A DNA stretch of 64,000 bases from Ignavibacteriales bacterium (GCA_003538625.1 DPRR01000029.1:434001-498000); one strand, 5' to 3'. Shown: positions 25,509 to 34,848, counted from the stretch's first letter. The notes: generated by a model from the letters alone, not told the origin. Made by a program: numbers and translations.

Positions 25509-26127
25509 TTACAGTTCACTCCGCCTCGGCTGATCACTGTTCTCTGATAACTTTTCCGCTGCTGCCCATTCTGCAGTTAAACTTCTTTCGTTGATTAGCT
25601 TCTTCAGCAAATTATAATCGATCAAGTCACTGGAATTATTTAGTATCGATTTAATATCCGATAGATGTTTTTCAGCGTTGCCTTCTTTATAAAATTCCAG
25701 TTTCATAATAATCACATACTCTGGCGGTGCTATATTAATTTTACTACCTGCAAAATCAATGTGTCTGCTGTTCTGCATTGCCCAAAAATGCAGCTCTGAG
25801 CTTCCAATAAGATAAATATCAGCTTTTCCCATAGGGATGGCTATGCCAAAATCCGGTTTCGTGGTGTATCAGATTAAAATGACCCCTTGCACTTCTGTTC
25901 ATTTCAGTTCTTATAACCTCTTCCGGCGGACAGTAAAATTGATCAGATGGAAATGCTTTTAAGAAAATATCTACATTTATATTATTAAGATTTATTACAA
26001 GATCAATATCGTGTGTAAGTCTGGGGTCACCATAAACTATCGATGCAACAGAACCGGTAACAAAATAGGGTATCTGATACCTTCCGAGTATATCAATATA
26101 GAGTGCAAAAAGGTTAAGATCTTGCAT
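25509..26127 (-). pseudogene. Nucleotidyltransferase gene split by a 22-bp repeat insertion
   Basis: Two frames form one gene. The first (26127 to 25819) encodes MQDLNLFALYIDILGRYQIP and the motif VTGSVASIVYGDPRLTHDIDLV (GSx9DxD) and ends HHETGF followed by WHSHPYGKS and a stop. The second continues KADIYLIGSSELHFWAMQN. Deleting 22 bp (25827-25848, a TGGCATAGCCATCCC/GGGA unit) joins GGATTT to AAAGCT and reads GFKADIYLIG in one frame. The C-terminal residues SDQPRRSEL also come from repeat sequence. The gene belongs to the DUF6036-like nucleotidyltransferases that accompany small partner proteins. Confidence 0.8.
25827..25848. repeat. 22-bp mobile palindromic unit inside a CDS
   Basis: On the coding (minus) strand it reads TGGCATAGCCATCCC then TATGGGA. 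Identical or near-identical units lie intergenically at 15956, 16015, 21150, 23779, 27795 and 27853. Here it causes a +1 frameshift. Confidence 0.85.
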
Positions 26128-26287
26128 ATAAAAATATCTTTTTAACTTTTTCTTTTATTTCTGTAGCAGTTAATTCAGGATGGAATTTTTTAAGTGATTC
26201 TGTTTTTAGTTCTTTTGCGGCATAATAAAGATTGAGTGACAGGAATAATTTTTTTTCCGGTGTTAATTCTTTTATATAATTTTTCAT
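26114..26287 (-). CDS. Small partner protein of the nucleotidyltransferase
   Basis: A 57-residue frame from ATG 26285-26287 to TAA 26114-26116: MKNYIKELTPEKKLFLSLNL, then YYAAKELKTESLKKFHPELT and a lysine-rich end. Its stop overlaps the start of the nucleotidyltransferase gene by 14 bases, a strong sign that both are translated together. Small helical proteins of this type commonly precede such nucleotidyltransferases in Bacteroidota and may be the antitoxin or target. No named domain is recognised. Confidence 0.6.
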   Translation of the reverse strand: MKNYIKELTPEKKLFLSLNLYYAAKELKTESLKKFHPELTATEIKEKVKKIFLYARS

Positions 26288-26495
26288 AAATAATTTAAGG
26301 TCTTGTTACGTTATAAAATATCATAAGTCTTTTAAATTTCAAATTATACTGATTGGGTATTATTTCAGTATAACTGCAAAACAATGTTCATTATTGAACT
26401 CACATCATCTGCCCATACCGCTTTGCCCTCTGCCCATTAAATCAAGTATCCAGTCCCGATAGAATCGGGATGTCGCAAAGCCTACACATCCAGAA

Positions 26496-27443
26496 TCATT
26501 TTTTATCAATCAATATTTTTTCCTTAAAGTATTCCATCGTACGGCGCAGTCCGTCTAGCCGATTAATTTTTGGTTCCCAGCCCAATATTGTTTTTGCCTT
26601 GGTAATATCCGGTTGTCTTACCTTAGGATCATCAACGGGCAAGACTTCATAAATTATTTTACTGCCTGACTCAGATATTTTAATAATTTCTTCCGCAATT
26701 TGTTTGATTGTAATCTCCTCTGGGTTTCCGATGTTAACCGGCTCGTTCTCATTGGAAAAAAGTAATTTTAATATTCCGTCAATTTCATCATCAACATAAA
26801 TAAAACTTCTCGTCTGACTTCCATCTCCAAAAACTGTTATAGGTTTATTCTTTAAAGCCTGATCAAAGAATGCAGGTATAGCCCGTCCGTCGTTCAATCG
26901 CATACGCGGACCGAAAGTGTTAAAGATCCTTACTATTCTTGTACTAACACCATGGTACCGCTGATAAGCCATCGTAAGCGCTTCTGCAAATCGTTTTGCT
27001 TCATCATAAACTCCTCTTGGACCAATAGGATTTACATTGCCCCAGTAATTCTCTTTTTGCGGATGCTCAAGCGGATCACCATATACTTCCGAAGTTGAAG
27101 CAAGAAGAAATCTTGCTTTTTTTTCTTTTGCAAGACCAAGTGCTTTATGTGTGCCCATCGATCCTACTTTTAAAGTTTCTATAGGTAATTGATGATAATC
27201 CAGCGGACTGGCAGGGGAAGCGAAGTGCAGTACAAAATCGACTCTGCCCGGTACATGTATAAAATTTGTTATATCGTGTTTTATATATCTGAACAGCGGG
27301 TTACCGAACAGATGCTGTATGTTATCAAGACTTCCTGTTAACAGGTTATCAATGCAGATAACGGAAATGTTATTGCTTATTAATTTATCACACAAATGCG
27401 ATCCTAAAAAACCGGACCCGCCGGTTACCACTGCAGTTTGCAT
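26496..27443 (-). CDS. UDP-glucuronate decarboxylase (UDP-xylose synthase)
   Basis: A 315-residue extended short-chain dehydrogenase. TGGSGFLGSH at residues 7-16 binds NAD, the DHFASPASP-type segment is HFASPASPLDY (73-83), and the catalytic Y146-xxx-K150 lies in GVYDEAKRF. RIVRIFNTFGPRM and GDGSQTRSFIYVDD are the usual substrate-side motifs. It converts UDP-glucuronate to UDP-xylose (via UDP-4-keto-pentose) for glycan synthesis. It is isolated among TA remnants and repeats but fits the envelope polysaccharide genes on both sides. Confidence 0.88.
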   Translation of the reverse strand: MQTAVVTGGSGFLGSHLCDKLISNNISVICIDNLLTGSLDNIQHLFGNPLFRYIKHDITNFIHVPGRVDFVLHFASPASPLDYHQLPIETLKVGSMGTHKALGLAKEKKARFLLASTSEVYGDPLEHPQKENYWGNVNPIGPRGVYDEAKRFAEALTMAYQRYHGVSTRIVRIFNTFGPRMRLNDGRAIPAFFDQALKNKPITVFGDGSQTRSFIYVDDEIDGILKLLFSNENEPVNIGNPEEITIKQIAEEIIKISESGSKIIYEVLPVDDPKVRQPDITKAKTILGWEPKINRLDGLRRTMEYFKEKILIDKK

Positions 27444-28093
27444 ATTACTCCTTTATTTTAATATTAAAAATATATGGATTAATATTAAAAGAATAGATAA
27501 AATCTAATTAATATTTCATCCTTGCTTAAAAGGGATATCAACCAGCAGCGGAGTGAAGATCTACTACCTTCGGTAGTCAGGCTCGCTGCCGCCTGCCTCT
27601 CGTAAGGATGGCTTGCCCCGCTGTCACCCTGCGCTCAGTATCATCCCGAGCAGCTTGCCCCGATTTATCGGGGGAGTCGAGGGACGGAGGGTGGGAGAGG
27701 GCAGGGCCTGCCCCGGATTCATTTCGGAGGTGGGTTCAGATTGTCATACTGAATATATGTTCCATCAAAAAAAAATTCATCATTCAAAATTCTGGCATAG
27801 CCATCCCTTCGGGACTTGTTCGATATTCGTCATTCTTCTGCATTGTCATTTCTGGCATAGCCATCCCAATGGGAGCCCGAAGGGGTGAGCCTGCCTGCCG
27901 TTAGGCAGGAAATCTTATGTGCTCAATAATCAAGCCTTTCAACCAGTAGCGGATTTAAGATCTCTCGCTGTCGCTCGAGATGACATTAGTGGTGTTGTCA
28001 ATTAAATTTATTTGTCATTTCGACGATCGGCCGGTGGGAGCAGAAGTGGGATTAGATTATTGGCAGTAAAAAAGTTATAATAATTTTCTGTGC
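27444..28093. repeat. Repeat-rich intergenic region
   Basis: Contains a CTACCTTCGGTAG hairpin (27560-27573), a CCCGAGCAGCTTGCCCCGAT...GGGGGAGTCGAGGGAC unit (27645-27686) and GGCATAGCCATCCC units at 27795 and 27853. A GCCTGCCTGCCGTTAGGCAGG palindrome lies near 27888-27908, and a CTCTCGCTGTCGCTCGAGATGACA unit near 27962. Long plus-strand frames here are repeat translations. Confidence 0.75.
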
Positions 28094-28456
28094 TTATTTA
28101 ATATAATTTGAAGAGTAACTATCCAGTATTATTCTTATGATTTTTTGATATTGACTGCCGTGTTTATCTGCCAGCTCTTTAAAAAATTTAACACTTGATT
28201 TGCTAAGATTTAGTGTAACCTTAATAGTGGTGTCTTTCAAAATTAGTTCATCCGGTGAGGGTAGAAAATCTTTAACTATTTCAATTTTACCAATTTCCCC
28301 ATCTGTATATATTGGTGATTTAACATTTTTTTTATCAGTTTGATAAGCAACCTTGTTTTCCTTAACTACCTTTAAATCAACACTTTTGATTTTTTGGCTT
28401 GCCATCCCTCCGGGAGGTTTTTGACTCTTGACTTTTTTACTTGTTTTCTTTTTCAT
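28094..28456 (-). CDS. brnA: BrnA-like antitoxin with an in-frame repeat peptide
   Basis: A 120-residue protein from ATG 28454-28456, overlapping the toxin gene by 20 bases. The C-terminal part ITLNLSKSSVKFF-type segment (KVTLNLSKSSVKFFKELADK, then HGSQYQKIIRIILDSY) is the ribbon-helix-helix DNA-binding domain of BrnA antitoxins. Near the N-terminus, KPPGGMASQK is encoded by a copy of the short palindromic repeat (28395-28418, with CCTCCGGGAGG), inserted without changing the frame. The order toxin then antitoxin is normal for brnTA. BrnA represses its own operon and neutralises BrnT. Confidence 0.75.
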   Translation of the reverse strand: MKKKTSKKVKSQKPPGGMASQKIKSVDLKVVKENKVAYQTDKKNVKSPIYTDGEIGKIEIVKDFLPSPDELILKDTTIKVTLNLSKSSVKFFKELADKHGSQYQKIIRIILDSYSSNYIK

Positions 28457-28718
28457 AAATCTGCTTTCCTTTTCTCCAATATCCGGCTCCAATGATTCTT
28501 ATTTTATTATCCCGGTACGTAAATCTTACAGTTAAAATCCCCTTGTCTGTTTTACCGAAACAATAGTAGCGCTTTTCTGTTTTGCTATGTTCAATATCTT
28601 TGGCAATAATTCTATTCTTATCTAAAAATGCAAATTGTGCTTCTTCAAACAGTACGTTGTGTTTCTTAAGATTTGCAAGATTTTTATTTTCATCCCAATC
28701 AAAGCTGGTTTTGGTCAT
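28437..28718 (-). CDS. brnT: BrnT-family ribonuclease toxin
   Basis: A 93-residue protein with the BrnT signature: FDWDENKNLANLKKHNVLFEEA at the start, then RYYCFGKTDKGILTVRFTYRDNKIRIIGA and a basic C-terminus (YWRKGKQIYEKEN). BrnT is a RelE-fold RNase that stops translation under stress and is held in check by BrnA. The usual final R-A-S-x-x-E-R-x-x-Y segment is here GAGYWRKGKQIYEK, slightly divergent. The frame is complete and overlaps brnA by 20 bases. Confidence 0.85.
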   Translation of the reverse strand: MTKTSFDWDENKNLANLKKHNVLFEEAQFAFLDKNRIIAKDIEHSKTEKRYYCFGKTDKGILTVRFTYRDNKIRIIGAGYWRKGKQIYEKENK

Positions 28719-29095
28719 AGAATTAATAAATTTTATACAAAAAAATATACATATTTATATATGGCTGTTCAATGAAGAAAATCTTATGCGTTCAATAATT
28801 AGTCATATCAACTAGTATTAAGTTTAAGATCTCCTACCACGGTAGGAAAGCTCCTCATTTCAATCATCGAGATGACATAAAGCGTTTTGTCAATTCCTTG
28901 GTTGTTCTAGTTCCCTCCCTTAGCGAAAGAGCTTGTCCCGAACTCGATTCGGGAGAGGGCAGGGCCTGCCCCGGATTCATTTCGGGGGTGGGTTCAGTTA
29001 GTTCACAATCAATACACAACACCTTAGTATTAAAAAGAAATGCCACAGCATGAGTCTGTGGCATCTTAAAAAATCATTATCAGAAAATATGAACT
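28719..29095. other. Intergenic region with repeats and a terminator
   Basis: 28790-28880 is a degenerate copy of the ATTAGTCATATCAACTAGTA/AAGATCTCCTACC block also seen at 22740-22830 and 25345-25395. 28935-28995 holds a CGAACTCGATTCGGGAGAGG and CCCCGGATTCATTTCGGGGG pair. A terminator for the kinase gene is at 29031-29064. No gene is seen. Confidence 0.65.
29031..29064 (-). terminator. Terminator of the Wzc-type kinase gene
   Basis: Perfect 9-bp stem ATGCCACAG (29040-29048) and CTGTGGCAT (29056-29064) with a 7-base loop. On the minus strand it is followed by TTTCTTTTTA. It begins 31 bases after the kinase stop codon. Confidence 0.85.
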
Positions 29096-31315
29096 TTACT
29101 TCTTTGAAGCATAATAATAATAATACTTGTATTTATAGTACGTGCCGTAGGCACTTCGCGTATCAAAGTTATTAAGCACTGTACCTATAAGCGTTGTATT
29201 ATCATGTTTAATTAATTGATAAGCACGTTCCATCATCTGGTATTCAGTAATCTCTGATGAAACCACAAGTACAGCCCCATCAACTTTCTTTGAAAGAATC
29301 TCGGCATCAGTGACTGCTATTATCGGCGGTGAATCGATGATTATATAATCATACATTCCTCTTACAAGCGCAAGAAATTCATCCATCTGTCTGGAATCCA
29401 GCATCTCGGCGGGGTTTGGAGGAATAGTTCCTGATGAGATGAAACTCAGGTTAGGCATTTCACCCGTGTGCGTTATTTCCTCAAGAGTCTTATCTCCCAC
29501 AAGGTAATCTATTAATCCGGGCTCTTTTGCAATGTCAAACACCCTGTGCACTCTTGGTTTTCTTAAATCACAATCCACCAGCAGTACTTTTTTATTAGCC
29601 TGCGCAAAACTGCCTGCCAGGTTTATTGTAACAAAAGTTTTACCCTCCTGCGGAGCGGGAGATGTAACTACAATTGTTTTAAGTGTTTCTTTATCAGGTC
29701 TGGAAAATTGTATTCTCGTCCGGAGTGCCCTGAAAGATTCGCTTGTAACAGAGTCCGGTTTATTAAGAATTATAAAATCAACTTTACTCGATTCTTTAAG
29801 CAGAAGCTCATCTACCCTGGGCAGCCATGCCAATACATTAATATTTCTTTTCTGCAGGTCTTCCGGAGTTTTAACAGTATTATCAAAATAATTTTTCAGA
29901 AATACATAAGCAAAAGCCAAACCGGCACCAATCAGTAATCCCACAATTATTATAAGCGCTCTGTTTGGTTTTGCAGGTGAGTATGGTACTCTTGCATCAT
30001 CTATTATAAGAACATTACCCGGCTGGGATTGCTCATTAATTACTGCTTCCTGGTATTTTTCTTCAACAAGTGTGTAAAGTTTTTCTAACGATTCTCTGTT
30101 TCTTTCAAACCTTGCAAGTTCAATAGATGTTTTTGGAAGCTTGTTAAATCTTTCATCATACTTCTTTACTACAAGATTCAATTCGTTAAGCGTGGTTTTA
30201 AGTGATCCGTTTTTAATCTCTTCTTCAATAATTTTCTGACTTAGATTTTTAACTTCTTCCGGACTGCTGGCAAAGATTCCTGCTTTAAGTACTTTTATTT
30301 TTTCGGCAAGTTTACCTTTAAGATCTTTTATTTTATTATCATAATCTCTTAACTGATCACTGAAATCTGTTTTAGTATCAGTCTTAGCTAACGCAAGATC
30401 TCTGCGTATCTGTAACTCGGCAATCTGATCCTGCAAGGCTTTTATATAAGTTTCTGATGTAGCGGAAGCAAGATAATCTGCAAGTTTAGGATCCTGTTTT
30501 GATAACTCATCGCGGTACTGCTTTAACACTTCACTTGATGCTTCAATTTCGATCTGGGTAGCATTTTTCTGTGCTTCAAATTGTGCAAGCTGCTGTATTA
30601 AAGTCTGAGCCTGCTGATCCAGTGCAATTATTCCTCCGCGTTCCTGGTAAGATCTTAATATTTCTTCAGCATCATTAAGCTGTTCTTTTTTTTCTAACCG
30701 CTGATTTGCCAGAAACTCTCTAACAAACGTAAGCTGATCTCTGCTTATTTCTAAGTTGTAGGTAAGATATTCCTTTGCATAAACATTAGCGATAAGAGCA
30801 GCTTCTTTAGGTGCCTGTGATTCCACACTGATATCAATAATATCCAATCCGCGTTTCTGCTCTATCTGAACTGCACTGCCAAGCACACCGGCAATTTCCG
30901 GAACAGTTTTAGGTCTGCTGTCTTCTCCAAACTCATCAGTTAATAATAAATGAAATGATTTCGGATCATTACTCTTTAATAATGTATCAAGCAGTATTTT
31001 GGCAATTCTTTCGCGTATGTTATTACTCTTTAATATTTCAATTTCGTTTGCTATAAACCTGTCGTTACCATAATCACTTATCTCAGGCATAAGAGGGGAT
31101 TGAAGTATGCTGCCGCCCGGCTTAGTAATTTTTAATGCTGTTGATGTTTTGAAAATATCCCTGGCAGATATTGCATAAATGATTGATATAATAAGACTGG
31201 CTATTAATATTGCCGATACAGGTTTGATGTTTGCACTGAATAAGATCAGATAGTCTTTTAACGTACTGCTTTGACTTTCATCAACGTCAGTATCATTCAA
31301 ATTTGGATTGCTCAT
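29096..31315 (-). CDS. Wzc-type polysaccharide co-polymerase and tyrosine autokinase
   Basis: A 739-residue inner-membrane protein. Membrane helices lie near residues 31-50 and 453-475, with a long periplasmic coiled-coil region between (roughly 200-400) and a GNVR-like segment before the second helix. The cytoplasmic BY-kinase domain has Walker A APQEGKTFV (554-562), Walker A' VLLVDCDLRKPR (577-588) and Walker B DYIIIDSPP (656-664). The C-terminus is a tyrosine cluster (YGTYYKYKYYYYY, 723-735) for autophosphorylation. It controls chain length and export of capsular or exopolysaccharide. It is monocistronic with its own terminator, between two polysaccharide gene groups. Confidence 0.92.
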   Translation of the reverse strand: MSNPNLNDTDVDESQSSTLKDYLILFSANIKPVSAILIASLIISIIYAISARDIFKTSTALKITKPGGSILQSPLMPEISDYGNDRFIANEIEILKSNNIRERIAKILLDTLLKSNDPKSFHLLLTDEFGEDSRPKTVPEIAGVLGSAVQIEQKRGLDIIDISVESQAPKEAALIANVYAKEYLTYNLEISRDQLTFVREFLANQRLEKKEQLNDAEEILRSYQERGGIIALDQQAQTLIQQLAQFEAQKNATQIEIEASSEVLKQYRDELSKQDPKLADYLASATSETYIKALQDQIAELQIRRDLALAKTDTKTDFSDQLRDYDNKIKDLKGKLAEKIKVLKAGIFASSPEEVKNLSQKIIEEEIKNGSLKTTLNELNLVVKKYDERFNKLPKTSIELARFERNRESLEKLYTLVEEKYQEAVINEQSQPGNVLIIDDARVPYSPAKPNRALIIIVGLLIGAGLAFAYVFLKNYFDNTVKTPEDLQKRNINVLAWLPRVDELLLKESSKVDFIILNKPDSVTSESFRALRTRIQFSRPDKETLKTIVVTSPAPQEGKTFVTINLAGSFAQANKKVLLVDCDLRKPRVHRVFDIAKEPGLIDYLVGDKTLEEITHTGEMPNLSFISSGTIPPNPAEMLDSRQMDEFLALVRGMYDYIIIDSPPIIAVTDAEILSKKVDGAVLVVSSEITEYQMMERAYQLIKHDNTTLIGTVLNNFDTRSAYGTYYKYKYYYYYASKK

Positions 31316-32364
31316 ATATTGATTTCTGAATTTTAATATTTAATAATTTTTCACCCATAGAACCCGGTCAGATTAAGCCGGTATAAAATTGTAAGTTTCA
31401 GCCTATAAAATAATGAGGGTATTTGATATAAGAAACACAATCACTTTATAAATTTATAGTTGGATGATTGCAAAATTGTATTTGATAATTGTTCCGGTTG
31501 GATATTATGAAAGAAACAATCCACCAAAATTTTCACGTTAATTAAAACAGCTGTAAATTATAAAAATATTTTTTATTCATTTACTTTTATAACTGCTGTA
31601 ATTACAATTAATAAACTAAATCAAAGTTATGTTTTTTTGATCAATTATTAATGATTCAAATATAGAAATCTTTTTGTTAATTAGTAGTAAGTGATCAGTT
31701 ATCAGTGATCAGTGATTGGAGAATAGTTTTCAGTGATCGTAGATTTGCGAATGAAAAATATACAACTTCGCTAATGTTATCCGGAATTAATTTGCGGGAT
31801 CTTAAAGATTTCTCTCCCGATGAATCGCATAAGCGTCAACATAGTAACTATGTTTTCCATTGGAAATTGGATCAGTTGTTCTGATTATAGAATAAATTAA
31901 GGCATTATATATCATCCCTAAAGGGATTTTATATACTGTTTTTAGCAACATATCTATAAAGATTTCATCCCTATCGGGATTTATTTTTCTTCATCCCAGA
32001 GGGATAGAATACCTGCCTGCCGGCAGGCAGGTTTGTAGAAACAGAAAGAAAAAATAGAACAAAATGCCGTAGGCATGACATATTAATAATTCTAAATTAA
32101 ATCAGAATTCAAACAATTAGCCTGTATTTAATTAAAAATTGATTCCCTTAAGTTGACGCCTATGCGATGAATCGGAATCGAAATGACAAAAAGATTTAAT
32201 TAACATCACCACCAATGTCATCTCTGGCATAGCCATTCCTAAGGAAGAATCCCAGAAGGGGTGAGCCTGACGACCGAAGGTAGTAGATCTTAATTCTTAT
32301 ACTTGTTGATTTGAAGTATTGTTCGAAATATAAGTATGCCGGCAATTATAGCATGGCACAAATA
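31316..32364. other. Long intergenic region: kinase leader plus repeat elements
   Basis: 31316-31680 is AT-rich upstream sequence of the kinase gene, without features I can name. 31680-31725 is AGTGATCAGTTATCAGTGATCAG-type text. 31816-32037 is the ~200-bp element on the minus strand, and about 32090-32172 a plus-strand partial copy of its right end. 32216-32290 is a GGCATAGCCATTCC/TTCCTAAGGAAG and CCGAAGGTAG block. No gene is seen. Confidence 0.7.
31816..32037 (-). repeat. Roughly 200-bp structured repeat, copy B
   Basis: Its reverse complement carries, in the order found in copy A (18650-18855), CCTGCCTGCCGGCAGGCAGG, ATCCCTCTGGG, AAATCCCGATAGGGATGAAA, TTTATAGATA, AAATCCCTTTAGGGATGATA, CCAATTTCCAATGGAAAA and GTTGACGCTTATGCGATT. 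Similarity is high across the whole length with small indels. Confidence 0.8.
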
Positions 32365-33558
32365 TTAAAGCGAGCTGCCAACCTTTACTCTTATATTCAC
32401 AAAGATGGAAGTCAACCCTATGCCTCCACCTTTTAATTTACTCACTATAACACTGGGTCCTATGGCTATTGCACTGTATGCCCAGTAATCAAATATCTTT
32501 TGGACACTTATATCCATCACAAACTGGTTATTTCTAACAGGGCTATTAAACATGTAATCCATTCTCAGATCAAATACACTTCCGGCAAGTGTCAGTTCTC
32601 TTCCCATAAAACCTGCATGAAATTCATCTATAAAGTTTGCAAAGTAAAACTTGCTCCTGGTTGCTCCCAGTACTTTTACAGGGTACCGGAATTCGTAAGT
32701 TAAAAATCCGCCCTGCAGCAAGTACGGCTGATATTTGATTGTTCCATCAGGATTAAGGATTATGTTCTCTTTATTTACTGTTTGTTTTGTGTACTTAAGT
32801 ATCTGGGATTCTGCAAACTTGCTTGATGATGAGAGATATCCTATTTCAAAAAAATTACCAAAGGGAATCGTATAAGCCAGCTGATAACCATTAGTAACAA
32901 ACAAATTATTATGATTCTCAGATCCTTTAAGTTCGACCATTGCATCAACTGCCGTAAATACACCGCCCCGGAATCCAAGTATGTGAAAACTTACATCGGT
33001 GTAGTTAGTTTCTAGCGGACCTGAGTATGGTGTTCCAAATCCTATTGAAATACCAATGTCTTTTTTGAGAGGTATCCCAAATCTTTCGCCGCCCATTATC
33101 TGAAAGTAAGGATTTATATATCCCAAAGTGGGGGATATCTGAAATACCGTCGGAGGATTTAGTATGTTATTAAATCTTAATTTATCAAGAACGCGGGTAA
33201 ATAAACTTCCATAATTTATTGTCTCTTCTAAATTAAGTTTAAAGGGATAAGTTATTATTCTTGCACGGGTTTCGGGTTTTAACGCAAGCAAAGGATATAA
33301 GCTTCCTTTGACAGATATCGTCTGATCGGTAGCATTGCGTATATCGACTACAATCTCCGCTTTTGGATCCGGCGGATCAATAAACAATTCTTCCTGTATC
33401 TTTATAAATAGACTATCATCAAGCGGTTCCATCTGATAATATAATATCGGCTCTTCTTCTTCCTGAGCAAAAAGTAAAGGTGAGTTGGAGATTGTAATAA
33501 ATAACGAAAATAATATAAGAAGTATAAATTTTAATCTGTCCGCTGCCATTACATTCAA
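32365..33558 (-). CDS. Outer-membrane beta-barrel-like hypothetical protein
   Basis: A 397-residue protein with an N-terminal signal peptide (RLKFILLILFSLFITIS...LLFAQ) followed by an acidic QEEEEPILYYQMEPLDDSLF segment. A long region of alternating polar and hydrophobic residues rich in G, Y and F follows, and the chain ends IFVNIRVKVGSSL. This suggests a secreted protein that inserts as a barrel in the outer membrane; the first 120 residues may form a separate periplasmic domain. I do not recognise a family, and it lacks the Wza-type export motifs. It stands alone upstream of the polysaccharide kinase, so a role in glycan export is only a guess. Confidence 0.6.
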   Translation of the reverse strand: MNVMAADRLKFILLILFSLFITISNSPLLFAQEEEEPILYYQMEPLDDSLFIKIQEELFIDPPDPKAEIVVDIRNATDQTISVKGSLYPLLALKPETRARIITYPFKLNLEETINYGSLFTRVLDKLRFNNILNPPTVFQISPTLGYINPYFQIMGGERFGIPLKKDIGISIGFGTPYSGPLETNYTDVSFHILGFRGGVFTAVDAMVELKGSENHNNLFVTNGYQLAYTIPFGNFFEIGYLSSSSKFAESQILKYTKQTVNKENIILNPDGTIKYQPYLLQGGFLTYEFRYPVKVLGATRSKFYFANFIDEFHAGFMGRELTLAGSVFDLRMDYMFNSPVRNNQFVMDISVQKIFDYWAYSAIAIGPSVIVSKLKGGGIGLTSIFVNIRVKVGSSL

Positions 33559-34260
33559 AGTTTTAAAATAGAATATTATAAAGTAACAATAATCAAACCG
33601 AAATCATAAATAATTAAGAGGCAAAATAAATACACAAATAAATCTAGCTGCTACATTATCCATTCTAAAATTAACCGATTAAAAGTAAAAAATTACCGTT
33701 TGAATTAATTTATATACAACAAATTATGCAATGGTTTTCTGATTATTTCGATTAGAGTCACCGTTAAGTTTCAACCAGAATCAATAAATAATTTTCATTT
33801 CTGGTTTTATTTGTATACGATAATAGTATTGTGACTCATCAATTTTATTATCAAAATTATCAGAACTACATATCCGCGCAACCACATACAGTTTCTGCTG
33901 ATGAATTCTGAACAATAGAAGAGGTAGATATTCGGCGATGAAAATTTCCAATTAGCTATTAAATAACCGGATAATTAAGTGAAGAAATTAAGATTTTGAT
34001 GGGAGCAAATCTGTGTAATGAAATTTAATTACCGCTTCTGGAATGGCGATCATTTAGATTAGCAAATTAGTGTATTTTATTTTGCAGCAGCCGGTGCAGC
34101 GCGTTCAAATTTTTTAAATATGGTTTTAAATGTTTATTCTTGCGGGTATTGACTTACATAAAGGGGATATGGTATAGAAGGAATATGAGCAAACAAATAC
34201 TTAATCAGATATTCAATAAAACTTATAACTAATTATAATATATCTAATTAAGCTACTGAG
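33559..34260. other. 700-bp intergenic region without a recognisable gene
   Basis: AT-rich DNA without long frames or copies of the palindromic repeats that dominate 15-32 kb. It separates the barrel-like gene from wbpD. A 13-bp hairpin-like GCAGCAGCCGGTGCAGC stretch lies near 34086-34101. I see nothing else. Confidence 0.5.
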
Positions 34261-34848
34261 TTAATCACTTATAACTACATTGTCTTTAAGTAAATAATTT
34301 TTACCTGATTTTTCGCAAAAAGCTTTACCTTCAGCATCAAACTTTAATTTTTTGCCAGCTTCAGAAACCCATCCTACAACGCGGCCGGGATTTCCAACAA
34401 CAAGCGCATAATCGGGTACATCCTTTGTAACCACAGCGCCTGCTCCGATCATACAATGTTTTCCTAAAGTGTGTCCGCAAACGATAGTTGCATTTGCACC
34501 TATGGATGCTCCTTCTTTAACCAGAGTTTTAACGTAAAACTGGGCACCAACCTGCGGGTACTTGCATTTTGGATCTAGTATGTTTGTAAAAACCATTGAG
34601 GGTCCGCAGAAAACATAATCCTCTAAAGTTACACCCTCATAAATTGAAACATTATTTTGCACTTTACAATAATCACCGATAGTAACATTGTTTCCCACAT
34701 TTACATTCTGACCGAATACACATTTCTTACCGATTTTACTTCCGCTCTGGATATGTGAGAAATGCCATACTTTAGTTCCTTCGCCTATTTCCACGTTATC
34801 ATCGACAACTGCATATTCATTAACATAAAATTTATTTTTATCGCTCAT
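34261..34848 (-). CDS. wbpD: UDP-2-acetamido-3-amino-2,3-dideoxy-glucuronate N-acetyltransferase (WbpD/WlbB-like)
   Basis: A 195-residue left-handed beta-helix acetyltransferase: repeated hexapeptides ([LIV]-G-x4) run from VVDDNVEIGEGTKVWHFSHI through KKCVFGQNVNVGNNVTIGDYCKVQNNVSI to GAVVTKDVPDYALVVGNP. The wbpD/wlbB group has the same N-terminal VWHFSHI segment and an FTNILDPK loop, both present. It acetylates the 3-amino group of the UDP-linked uronic acid. It is transcribed leftward after wbpB (74 bp gap) and wbpA, the same pathway. Confidence 0.85.
   Translation of the reverse strand: MSDKNKFYVNEYAVVDDNVEIGEGTKVWHFSHIQSGSKIGKKCVFGQNVNVGNNVTIGDYCKVQNNVSIYEGVTLEDYVFCGPSMVFTNILDPKCKYPQVGAQFYVKTLVKEGASIGANATIVCGHTLGKHCMIGAGAVVTKDVPDYALVVGNPGRVVGWVSEAGKKLKFDAEGKAFCEKSGKNYLLKDNVVISD

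Noticed and set aside
27608..27904. Two overlapping ~95-codon plus-strand frames
   Set aside because: They read through several known repeats (WHSHPNG-type peptides recur at every such unit) and have no family resemblance.
15365..32364. CRISPR array
   Set aside because: Repeats are many, but they are palindromic, unevenly spaced, of several families and without unique spacers of constant length; no cas genes are present.
32365..33558. Wza-type polysaccharide export protein
   Set aside because: Size and position next to the Wzc kinase suggested it, but the Poly_export and SLBB motifs and a lipobox cysteine are absent.
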